From: CAYLLN01 sp033762315
GTDB lineage: Bacteria > Planctomycetota > Planctomycetia > Pirellulales > Pirellulaceae
Direction: 5' to 3'
Assembly (NCBI GenBank): GCA_033762315.1
Contig: JANRLS010000143.1
Span: forward strand, 11,053 to 75,052
Length of the DNA: 64,000 nucleotides
Shown: positions 43,701 through 52,700 of the stretch, piece by piece
Layout: each line of letters opens with the position of its first letter
How positions within the stretch are numbered: position 1 is the stretch's first letter
Program-made: the position numbers and the translations under genes
Notes under the pieces: model-generated
Told to the model about the DNA's origin: nothing
The model's input: only the letters and a program-made list of their open reading frames with translations
Databases searched by the model: none

Positions 43701-46295
43701 CTACTCCACCTTCAGCTTGCGGCGGAAGACCGTGGTGCCGTTGGTGATGTACAGATACTCGTGTCCCGGGCCGGCCAGCACGCAGCTCGTGAGCGGCTGG
43801 TCGGCGATTGGCTTGGGCAAGACGCCGCAGAGGCGGCCGGTCGGGTCGAACACCTGAATGCCGACGGCGGAGGTGACGTAGAACCGTCCCGCCTTATCGA
43901 CCGCCGAGCCGTCGCCGCGCGAAGCAGGTTGATACGGCGGCGGCTCGTTGAACTTGAACTCCCCGGCCGGGTCAATCGCCAGCCGCAGCGTCATCGTCGG
44001 CATCTGAGCGTCGAGCGTGCCATCGGCCCTCACGCGGAAGGTCCAGACCCGGTCGCTGCCGGAATCGGAGACCGCGAGCGTTCCGCCATCGCCACTGAGC
44101 ACGATGCCGTTGGGCCGGCCCAGATCGGTGGCAACCGGCGTCGCCTGCCCCGACTTGGGATCGATCCGCGTGACGCGGCCGTGCTTCGTTTCGGTGACAT
44201 AAACGAAGCCATCGCTGCTGACGGCCAAATCGTTCGGGGCGACATCGCTGGCCACCACCTTTACCGCGCCAGAATTCGGATCGATGGAAACCACCCGGTT
44301 CTTGGCTCCCTGACAGCCATAGAGCAATCCATCGGGGCCAAACTCCAGCCCGCTGATCGATTCCTTCGCGAGCTCCGTCCGCGTGCCGTCGGCCGCGCTG
44401 ATCTTGTAAACCGCCGGGGCCTTCATGTCGGAGAAGTAAAAATTCCCTTCGGCATCGGTGCAGGGGGCGTCGGCAAAGCCGAGGTTCTCGGCAACCGGTT
44501 GCCAGGTTTCGCCGGGAACCAAGAGCCGCAGCAGGGTCAGGTCGCCGCGCAAGTCCCCCTTGGTGTCGATGGCCGGCTGATGCTTTTCGGCCCGCCACAG
44601 CCACTGGAGCGCTTCGGGAAAGAGGGCCCCGCCATGATCGGCATTGTGGGCGTACCCCTCGGCCCAATCGAAGCGGGTATCGTACCCCATGTATTGCAGC
44701 GACGACGCCATCAGCTTGTTCGACCAGGGCCAACTGCCGAAGGCGTTGTCCACGTCCCCGCTGGTGTCGGCCAGATAGACCCGCAGCGGCTTGGGCTCGG
44801 TTTTGCGGATGAGCGACGGATAGACATTGCCGCCGCGAAGGTTGGTGAAGCTGCCGATGGTCGAGAGGACCTTGCGGAATGCATCGGGCCGCTCCCAGGC
44901 CACCGTGAACGAGCAGATGCCGCCGGAACTGGCGCCGCAGATCGCCCGCTGGTCGGGGTCTTTGGTGATGCTGTATCGCTTCTCGACTTCGGGAATGATC
45001 TCCTCCAGCAGGAAGCGGCTGTAGCGATCGCCCAGGCTGTCGTATTCGTAGCTGCGGTTCGAGGCCTTCCAGGGAGTCTGCGGATTCCCCTTCGACGGAT
45101 CGTGCCCCGGATTGATAAACACGGCAATGGTCGGCGGCATGTCGCCGCGCGCGATCAGGTTGTCGAAGACCACCGGCACGCGCCAGCGCCCTTTCACGTC
45201 CTGATAGGTGTGGCCATCCTGAAAGACCATCAGGGCGGCGGGCTTGTCTTTGGAGTATTGTGCCGGGACGTAAATCGCCCAATCGCGCACCGTGCCAGGA
45301 AAAATCTTCGATTCCCAGGCCGGCATTTTCTCGACGGTGCCGTGCGGCACGTCGTCGCGCGGGACGGCATCGGGATGGGGTTTCCAGGGTTCGGCCGGCG
45401 GCGCGACAGGAACCGCGGCGGCGACGGCTTTCTCCTCCGACCAGAGCCAGCGCAACGCCTGCGGGAGCAATAGGCCGCCGAAATTGCCGCTATGTCCCCC
45501 TTCGGTCATCACAAACTGATGCTCGTACCCGGCAAAGCGCAGGGCCGCCGCCAGGTCTTCGTTGGCCAGCGGCCAGTTGCCGAAGAGGTTGTTCAGGTCG
45601 TCCTTGCCGTCCTGCAGATAGATTCTGATCGGTTTGGGGGCGGCTTTCGTTTTGCGGACGAGGCCCGGATAGGCCCAGCCGCCGCGAATATTGGTGAAGC
45701 TGCCGATGTGGCTCAGCACTTTGCCGAACTGGTCGGGCTTTTCCCAGGCCGCCGTGAACGCGCAGATGCCGCCGGACGAGATGCCGCACACGGCCCGCTG
45801 CTTCGGATCGGCTGAGACATTCAGCCCCTTGAGGGCCACGGGCAGGAAATCCTCGACCAGGAACCGCGCGTAGCGGTCGCTCAGGCTGTCGTACTCGAAT
45901 GAGCGGTTGCTGCGGTCCTTGGCTCCCGGCTTGACGGCGGGAATGGTGCCCGGATTGACGAACACGGCAATCGTCACCGGCATGGCCCCTTGATGGATTA
46001 GATTGTCGAAGACGACGGGAACGCGAAACGCCCCGTCTGGCTTGGCATAGCCCGAACCATCCATGAAGACCATCAGGCTGGCGGGCTTATCGGGCGAGTA
46101 CTGGGCCGGCACATACACGCTGTAATCGCGTCGCGTGCCGGGATAAATCTGGCTCTGGTCGAACACCCCCGGCGTCACCTTCCCTTGCGGCACGCCCGGT
46201 TGGGGTGAGCGGTCGGCATCGGTCGGCGGATCGGCGGCCAACAGGGGGCCGGCATAAGTCAATAGAAGCAAGACCAGGCGTAGCAAGCGATTCAT
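43701..46295 (-). CDS. Tandem double esterase fused to an SMP-30/gluconolactonase propeller
   Basis: The 864-residue exported protein (signal LLRLVLLLLTYAGPLLAA) carries two consecutive esterase-D-like alpha/beta-hydrolase domains. They are about 40-290 and about 320-575, clearly homologous (VRDWAIYVPAQYSKDKPAAL against TRRDYSVYVPAQYSPDKPAS). Nucleophiles are Ser173 (GISSGG) and Ser456 (GASSGG). The first keeps a GGH (His268) where the second has GYAHNADHGG. Residues about 585-864 form an SMP-30-type propeller (FADAPCTDAEGNFYFSDMKA, LEFGPDGLLYGCQG, LGRPNGIVLSGDGGTLAVSD). It probably de-esterifies a polysaccharide and then hydrolyses a lactone; substrates are unknown. Both hydrolase copies look intact. 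Confidence 0.9.
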   Translation of the reverse strand: MNRLLRLVLLLLTYAGPLLAADPPTDADRSPQPGVPQGKVTPGVFDQSQIYPGTRRDYSVYVPAQYSPDKPASLMVFMDGSGYAKPDGAFRVPVVFDNLIHQGAMPVTIAVFVNPGTIPAVKPGAKDRSNRSFEYDSLSDRYARFLVEDFLPVALKGLNVSADPKQRAVCGISSGGICAFTAAWEKPDQFGKVLSHIGSFTNIRGGWAYPGLVRKTKAAPKPIRIYLQDGKDDLNNLFGNWPLANEDLAAALRFAGYEHQFVMTEGGHSGNFGGLLLPQALRWLWSEEKAVAAAVPVAPPAEPWKPHPDAVPRDDVPHGTVEKMPAWESKIFPGTVRDWAIYVPAQYSKDKPAALMVFQDGHTYQDVKGRWRVPVVFDNLIARGDMPPTIAVFINPGHDPSKGNPQTPWKASNRSYEYDSLGDRYSRFLLEEIIPEVEKRYSITKDPDQRAICGASSGGICSFTVAWERPDAFRKVLSTIGSFTNLRGGNVYPSLIRKTEPKPLRVYLADTSGDVDNAFGSWPWSNKLMASSLQYMGYDTRFDWAEGYAHNADHGGALFPEALQWLWRAEKHQPAIDTKGDLRGDLTLLRLLVPGETWQPVAENLGFADAPCTDAEGNFYFSDMKAPAVYKISAADGTRTELAKESISGLEFGPDGLLYGCQGAKNRVVSIDPNSGAVKVVASDVAPNDLAVSSDGFVYVTETKHGRVTRIDPKSGQATPVATDLGRPNGIVLSGDGGTLAVSDSGSDRVWTFRVRADGTLDAQMPTMTLRLAIDPAGEFKFNEPPPYQPASRGDGSAVDKAGRFYVTSAVGIQVFDPTGRLCGVLPKPIADQPLTSCVLAGPGHEYLYITNGTTVFRRKLKVE

Positions 46296-46470
46296 GGAGA
46301 GGCCAGGGGATAGCGGAGAGGAAGCGCGAGGCTTATCGCGGCGCTTATCGCGCGGCGATCAGCACGAATAATCCGGCACATTCGGGCGGCGTGCAAGTAG
46401 CCGCCGGACATCGACGCCTTTCGCCCAAGGGGCCGGAATGGTTGAATCACGGGGACAAGGGACCAGCCTC

Positions 46471-48657
46471 ATGCCAATCGCTTCGACGTTCGCCCGCCTT
46501 TCCGTCCTCTTGCTCCTTGCGGAACCCCTTATGGCCGAAATGCCCCCCGTTGCCCCGGTCCGAATCGTCACCGACACCTATCACGGCACGCCGATCGCCG
46601 ATCCGTATCGATACCTGGAGGACTTTCAGCAACCCGACGTGCAAGCCTGGGTGAAAGAGCAGGCCGAGTTCGCCGAGCGAACGCTCAGCCGCCTGCCGGG
46701 GCGGGGGGCCTTGCTCGCCCGGATCGAGGAACTGGATGCCGGCGCTCCGTTCACGCTGTCGGGCCTCGTGCGGCAGCCGGGGGGGCGGCTCTTCTATTTC
46801 AAGCAACTGGCGGGGGAAAAGGTGGCCAAAGTCTGCCTGCGCGAAGGAACCACGGGGACCGAGCGGGTGCTGGTGGACCCGGAGAAATTCCCCCAAAGCA
46901 TGCCGGACGAGCACTACACGATCAGCTTTTTTCGGGTCTCGCCCGAAAGCGCGAAGCTGCTCTATGGCTTCGCCGCCTCGGGATCGGAGCAGACGACCCT
47001 CCGCGTGCTCGAAATCGCGACCGGCCGCGACCTGCCCGATGCAATCGACCGCCTCGAAGCCGATTATGCCCCTCCTTATTGGCTGCCGGATGGCGAGTCG
47101 TTCGTTTATAGCCGGCGGCGGAAGCTGGCGGCCGATGCTCCGGCGACCGAGGGGTACAAATTCACGCAGGCGTGGCGGCACGTGCTGGGCCGCGACACAA
47201 AGCAGGACGAGCTGGTGCTGGCCGCCGGCGCGGCCGGCTCGCCGCCGCTGGCCGAGATGGATTTTCCGGCGGTGATCGTGCCGGTCGGTTCGCGGTGGGC
47301 CATCGGCCAGGTGAAGCACGGCGACGAAACCGATCTGTCGCTCTATGTCGCGCCGCTTGCCGCTTTGGGCCGGCCCGAACTGCAGTGGACACAGATTTGC
47401 GGCCGCGCCGACCTGGTGACCGACTACGCGGTTCGCGGCGACGACCTTTATCTGCTGACCGCCCGCGATGCGCCCCGCTTCAAGATCGTCCGCACATCGC
47501 TTGCCCAGCCGAATCTGGCCGGGGCAGCCACGGTGGTTCCGGCGGGGGAATATGTCGTCGATGGGCTGGCAGTGGCCAGTGATGCGCTCTATGTCGAAAC
47601 GCTTGTCGGCACCGCCAGCCAGGTGCTCCGCGTTCCGTTTGGCGAGGAGATCGCCGCCGAGCGGATCGAGCTCCCTGCCGACGAACCTTCCGGGTCGATC
47701 CTCGCGGCCCGGCCCGATTTGCCGGGGGTGTTTATCGGCACGCGCTCGTGGACCCGCGCTGGCCGACTGTATCAATTCGAGGCCGAAACTCGCACGTTGA
47801 CCGACACCCGCCTCTTGCCAGTGGGCAAGTTCGACGTGCCCGATTCGCTGACCGCCACCGAGGTGCTGGTGGCCAGCCACGATGGGGTCCGCGTGCCGCT
47901 CTCCATTGTGCATCGCCGCGATTTGGTGCTCGATGGCTCGCATCCGACACTGATTTCGGGCTATGGGGCGTATGGCTTCACGGCTCCCATGCGCTTTAAT
48001 CCGACCGACCTGGCTTGGCTCGAGCGCGGCGGCGTGCTGGCGGTGGCGCATGTTCGCGGCGGCGGGGCCTTTGGCAAAGCGTGGCACCACGCGGGGCGCA
48101 AGCTCACCAAGCCCAACACCTGGAAGGACTTCATCGCGTGTGCCGAGCACCTGGTGCGGGCCGGCTATACGTCGCCAAAAAGGCTGGCCGGCAAAGGGGG
48201 AAGCGCGGGGGGAATTCTGATCGGCCGGGCGATCACCGAGCGACCCGATCTCTTTGCCGCCGCGCAAATCTCGGTCGGCTGCACGGATATGCTGCGGTTT
48301 GAAACGACGACCAACGGCCCGCCGAACATTCCGGAGTTTGGCACGGTGACCAAACCCGACGAATTTCGCGGCCTCCTAGAGATGAGCACCTTTTATCACA
48401 TTCGAGACGGCGTGAAGTATCCGGCAGTGATCCTCACGCACGGCATCAACGACCCTCGCGTCGAGCCGTGGGAATCGGCCAAAACGACCGCCCGCTTGCA
48501 AGCCGCCAGCGCCAGCGCGAGGCCGGTGCTGTTTCGCGTCGATTACCATGCCGGGCACGGCATCGGCTCGACCCGCCAGCAGCGCCATGCCGAACTGGCG
48601 GATGTCTGGTCGTTCCTGTTTTGGCAGATTGGCGACCCCGAGTTCCAGCCGCGATAG
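46471..48657 (+). CDS. Prolyl oligopeptidase (S9A family)
   Basis: This 728-residue serine peptidase cuts peptides after proline. The start region DTYHGTPIADPYRYLEDFQQPDVQAWV is the classic N-terminal helix. A seven-bladed propeller covers about 75-430. The C-terminal catalytic domain has Ser578 (GGSAGG), Asp661 (NDPRVEPWES) and His696 (HAGHGIG), with YGAYGF and GGGAFGKAWHHAGR. A hydrophobic N-terminus (LSVLLLLAEPLMAEMP) suggests export, as in many planctomycete members. ATG 46471 is preferred; ATG 46438 is 11 codons earlier and also possible. Confidence 0.95.
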   Translation: MPIASTFARLSVLLLLAEPLMAEMPPVAPVRIVTDTYHGTPIADPYRYLEDFQQPDVQAWVKEQAEFAERTLSRLPGRGALLARIEELDAGAPFTLSGLVRQPGGRLFYFKQLAGEKVAKVCLREGTTGTERVLVDPEKFPQSMPDEHYTISFFRVSPESAKLLYGFAASGSEQTTLRVLEIATGRDLPDAIDRLEADYAPPYWLPDGESFVYSRRRKLAADAPATEGYKFTQAWRHVLGRDTKQDELVLAAGAAGSPPLAEMDFPAVIVPVGSRWAIGQVKHGDETDLSLYVAPLAALGRPELQWTQICGRADLVTDYAVRGDDLYLLTARDAPRFKIVRTSLAQPNLAGAATVVPAGEYVVDGLAVASDALYVETLVGTASQVLRVPFGEEIAAERIELPADEPSGSILAARPDLPGVFIGTRSWTRAGRLYQFEAETRTLTDTRLLPVGKFDVPDSLTATEVLVASHDGVRVPLSIVHRRDLVLDGSHPTLISGYGAYGFTAPMRFNPTDLAWLERGGVLAVAHVRGGGAFGKAWHHAGRKLTKPNTWKDFIACAEHLVRAGYTSPKRLAGKGGSAGGILIGRAITERPDLFAAAQISVGCTDMLRFETTTNGPPNIPEFGTVTKPDEFRGLLEMSTFYHIRDGVKYPAVILTHGINDPRVEPWESAKTTARLQAASASARPVLFRVDYHAGHGIGSTRQQRHAELADVWSFLFWQIGDPEFQPR

Positions 48658-48958
48658 CCCCTCTTTCCTGGTCGCGACCCGCACGATTGACATAGTCGCG
48701 CTAATCGGCGCGGGCTGGGCGAGTCTGGCCGTCTAGGAGGGATTTTTCGGTCAGGCGAATGGCGCGGGTTGTCGATGCTAATCCGGCGGTGGCGGATGGG
48801 GATTCGCCACCGCGGAAAGCGGAGAGGCTGGTCCGTGGGGGACTGGCCGCTCCGGGTTTCAGCAGCCCGCCGCGGCAACCTGACTGGCCCCTTCGCGCGC
48901 AAGGCGCTCTTTGGGTTCGCCGCGGCGGCTTTTGGGAAAAGCTCGACGTGCCGACGCG
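48658..48958. other. Spacer between prolyl oligopeptidase and metallopeptidase genes
   Basis: The 301 bases lie between convergent genes. A plus-strand frame from 48759 is open for 108 codons, but its product (Arg/Pro/Gly-rich, no conserved motif) overlaps the metallopeptidase end and lacks a ribosome site, so it is not called. No hairpin or repeat of note was seen. Confidence 0.4.
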
Positions 48959-49690
48959 CTATTTTCCGTCGGACTCGGCGGCCGGCGGCGGATTCCAAAT
49001 CCGTTCGAGCACCGCCAATAGCTCCGGCTGGGCATCGCGCAGCTCGCCCCGGTTGAAGGGGAAGAAGTCGTTGGAGCCGAAATAGGCTTCGGTCATTTCG
49101 GCGAAAAATTCCTTGTGGTTGGTCAGGGCATAGTGCTTCACGCGCTTGCCGCTGTAGAGCAGGGCCTTCTCCCCTTGTCCGCCGGCCTTATACCGCTCAT
49201 AAGCGTCGATGATGCGCGGATCGTCGAAGCCCAGCACCTGATCGTGCCAGGCGTGAGCCAACTCATGCAGAATGACCCAGGGTTGCTCGCGGGCATTGCG
49301 CTTTGTTGCGACATCGGCCGCGCGGGGCAAGTGAACGCACTTTGCCAGCTCCTCCGCATAGCCGTTATTCCGCAGCCAACCGGCATCGGGGTGATATTGC
49401 ATCGCCCCCAATTTGCCGCAGCTCAGATCAAGCACGATCGTCACCTTTTGCAGTTCCTTCACGCGCGGCTCCGGCACGACGAGCTTGATCTCGGCCAGCT
49501 TGGCTTCGAGAAACTTGAGTGCCCGCGCGCCCCGTGCCGCGTCGTCGCCGGCGCGCAGGCGGTCATCGACTCGAATTGTCCACCCTTCCAACTCCACCGC
49601 CGTACGCGATGTTGGCTGCAGCTGCTGTTCGGCGGCGAGGGCGGTGAGGGCTACGACGAGCGGCCAGGCGTTGGCGAAGAGCAGCGACAT
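48959..49690 (-). CDS. Secreted zinc metallopeptidase-like protein
   Basis: The 243-residue product starts with a signal peptide (LLFANAWPLVVALTALAAE). The zinc site is HELAH (142-146, catalytic Glu143); a third ligand is probably Glu194 or Glu198 in HKEFFAEMTEAYFG. Other notable stretches are VKELQKVTIVLDLSCGKLG, MQYHPDAGWL and YSGKRVKHYALTNHKEFF. The arrangement resembles the gluzincin-type peptidases found near anthrax lethal-factor-like domains, but I cannot name the family. It is followed 55 bp later by the kinase gene on the same strand. The substrate is unknown. Confidence 0.8.
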   Translation of the reverse strand: MSLLFANAWPLVVALTALAAEQQLQPTSRTAVELEGWTIRVDDRLRAGDDAARGARALKFLEAKLAEIKLVVPEPRVKELQKVTIVLDLSCGKLGAMQYHPDAGWLRNNGYAEELAKCVHLPRAADVATKRNAREQPWVILHELAHAWHDQVLGFDDPRIIDAYERYKAGGQGEKALLYSGKRVKHYALTNHKEFFAEMTEAYFGSNDFFPFNRGELRDAQPELLAVLERIWNPPPAAESDGK

Positions 49691-49745
49691 GCGAGCAAAT
49701 CTCCTGGTTGAGCGGTAGTCGAGCGGATGGAATGCCACGGCCGTG

Positions 49746-52700
49746 CTACTTCGCTGCCGCCGGACGCAGGCGCTTCGGCGTTCCTTTGGTCGTCGTCAGT
49801 TGGGCGGAGAGCAGCTTCGTGGCCGAATCCTTGACGTGATACGTCGAGAAAACCAGGGAGGGTGTGGTTTGCGCCGCACCAGGGATCGCCTTCAGCTGAT
49901 CGCGGGTGCCGGTCCAGTCGAGTGTCGGCTTGCCATCCACGGCCACCGCGATCCGCACCTGGTTCGCGGCAGGATGGCTCACGCTGACTACCACCTCATG
50001 CCGCTGGTTGTCGTGAAAAAAGAATCCCGCCGGAGAGCGCACATTCTTCGCTTCTTGATCCTCTCGCGAAGCCTTGAACCCCGCGAGACACAACACCACC
50101 TGATCCCCATTGAAGCTAATTGGCACGCCGTTCCCCTCCAGTGGCAGCTCGATATTGGGATACCCCCGGTCGGTCGAAAACGCCAGCCGCACCGAATACT
50201 CCTCGCCCGGTTCGACCGGCAGCCGGAGCAAGTGATTGGCCCCTTGTATGCCGGCCAAATGCAGCTCAGTCCCTTGCCGGGTCCACTCGCCGGACAGAGC
50301 ATCTTGAGGCAAATCGACCAGCGGCAGAAGATCGACTTCAGTACCAATTGGCAGCGGCGAAGCGGCCGGCGGCGAAGCGGCCAGCGGCGTGAGTCGCGGC
50401 TCGTACCAAACGCCATGGGCCTTGAAATTACCGCCGCTGCAACTCACCTCCAGGGCGAGCTCGCGAACTCCGCGCACCGAGATCGAGCAAACCGCCTCGT
50501 CCGTCAGCTTTTGCACGGAGGGCGATTTCCACAGCTCGCGGCCATCCCCGGTGACCCGAAAGGTTAGCGGACTTTCGGCGCGATCCTTCACGCCATCTCC
50601 CAAGCCCACCACCGCCGCGAAGGTGTCGTATTGGCCATTCAAGCGATAAATGACAAGCGCCGTCTTCCCCTTCTGCGGATGGGTCGATAGCGAATGGGCC
50701 GGCTCCTGGCCGCGCCAAGTGAAAGTCCAGCCGTTGAATTCCAGATTGTGCTTGCCCAGCTTCAGATGCCCATCTTTCCAGGCGGTTTCCTGCAGGTCGT
50801 CGAGATAAACAATCTTGGCAGCCCCGGAAACGGGGGCCGCCACTGCGGCGGGTTTTTTTGGCACGCGGCGGGTGACCCAAATGTCGTAATTTCCCTGTCC
50901 GCCCGGCAACTGCGGCGCATCGAAATAAAGCGAGCGGCCACTAGCGGCCAGGCGGAAGCCCGAATTGGCCGCGCGGGCTGCGGTGCCCAGGGGAATATCA
51001 AGTTCAGTTCCCGGCCCAAAGGGAGCGGTCGCCACGGCGCGCTGATAGTACCGCACGAACCGATCGGGCCCTTGATGATCCGCCCCCTGTGACGAAGCGA
51101 TCAAAAAGCAGCGATCGTTGGAAATGAAATACGGCATATCCCAGCCGGGCGTGTTCGGCGGCGAGCCAAGCCTTTCGCTCGTGCCAAAGGGCTGGTCGAT
51201 GGCGGGGCGCGTATAGAGCCAAATCTCGGCCTTGGCGCTGGGGTCGCGGGTCGAAAGGGTGAGCAGCGTCAAGCCATCGGCCGAGAGCACCGCACGGTCG
51301 TTTTGGAAGTCGTCGTTGATCGGTGGCGGGGCGACTTGCGGCGTCGAAAACGGCTGGTCGGGCGTCTTTCGCGACGCCAGCCAAATCTCGCGCTTGCCAC
51401 CACCGCGATCCATCATAAACGCCGCCGCCAGCCCATCGGCGGACAGCGAGCCATGCTCCCCCGCCGATAAGCCGGGGGCGGAGTTCATGCTGTTGAAACC
51501 CGCACCATCCGCAAGCCGCACGGCGACAAACGGGGCCTTCTCGCGCTGGAAATACAGTTGCCGCTCATCGGGACTAATCGCCCAGAGCATTTCCGTTTTG
51601 GCCGTGTTGATCGCGGCTCCAAGATTCTCGGGCGCGCTCCATTCATATTCCTTGCCGTCCGCCGGATCGAACGGCCAGCGAGCGGCGGCGGCTGGTGCGG
51701 GGGACAGAGGATCGGAAGCGAGGGTTGTCAGCCGCGGATCGAGCCAAAGCACGGCCCCCACCTGCGTTGTCGTCTCCGTCCGCACCAGGAGTTTGAGTTC
51801 GCGAACCCCACGCACATCCACGTTAGCGGGAGCACCGACAGCCTTCAGGGCGGCCAGGTTTCCCGATTCCCAAAGTCGTTTACCGTCCCCCCACACTTCG
51901 ACAAAAATCGGTGGCTGCCGCGTCGGCCGGCAATGCACGGTGGATTGAAAACGGTCGTACTTTCCACTCAGATCGTAAGTGATGTGCCCCTGGTCGGCCG
52001 GCGAGGGGGAATCAGGTTCGGGATGAAACATTAGCGAGTGGCTGGCCGGCTCCAATGAGAAATTGCGACGCATCTCTTCCAAGTCGGCAGCCGATTGGCC
52101 CGCTTTGCGAATCGCCCCCCGCACCGTTGCCGATTTCTCCGGCAGATCATCGAGATGGACGACCGCTGCGGCGAGCGGCCGCAGCAGGGCCCGCCGCACC
52201 ACGACTTTCCCTTTCCACTGCACCATCCCGAGCCGACTGCCAAGGGAAGCGATCGACCTCGCAAGCTGCTCGTGCGCCGACAGCCGGCTTGAATCGCCCG
52301 TCCAGTCGATTAGCGTCCGGTCATCGACAAGGACACGGAGCCCGCTTTTGCGAACCTCGCAAACCACCCGGCAGGTCTGGCCATCACGCAGCGCAGCCCC
52401 CTCAACGGACGTGGGGTTCTCCGGGTTGCCCGCCAGCTTCCCATCCAGGAGCGAGATTCCGCTCCGCTGCGGGTTTGGATTGGTCGTCGCCCCCAGAACC
52501 GCCGAGCACGTCTGGCCGCCAGCGAATAGAAAAATCTCCGTATGGGCGCTACCGGCCTGCCGCTCCAGGTCAAGTTCGAGCGCGTATTCCTCCGGAATCG
52601 GCGTGTGGTCGAAGAAATAGGGGGCACCCCCTTGTTTATCGGGACCGACGCCAAGTGACAGGAACCCGGAGCTATCGGTCTTCGCTTTCTTCAGCAGGTC

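Noticed and set aside
43497..45473. A 658-codon plus-strand frame opposite the double-esterase gene.
   Set aside because: The minus strand carries clear catalytic motifs; the plus-strand frame has none and overlaps the DUF1080 gene in another frame.
46331..46352. Twelve-base tandem repeat GCTTATCGCGGC, nearly two copies, before the prolyl oligopeptidase gene.
   Set aside because: It is too short and too few in number to call anything but chance or a slippage site.
48759..49085. A 108-codon plus-strand frame between two convergent genes.
   Set aside because: It lacks a ribosome site, has no conserved motif and overlaps the metallopeptidase coding end.
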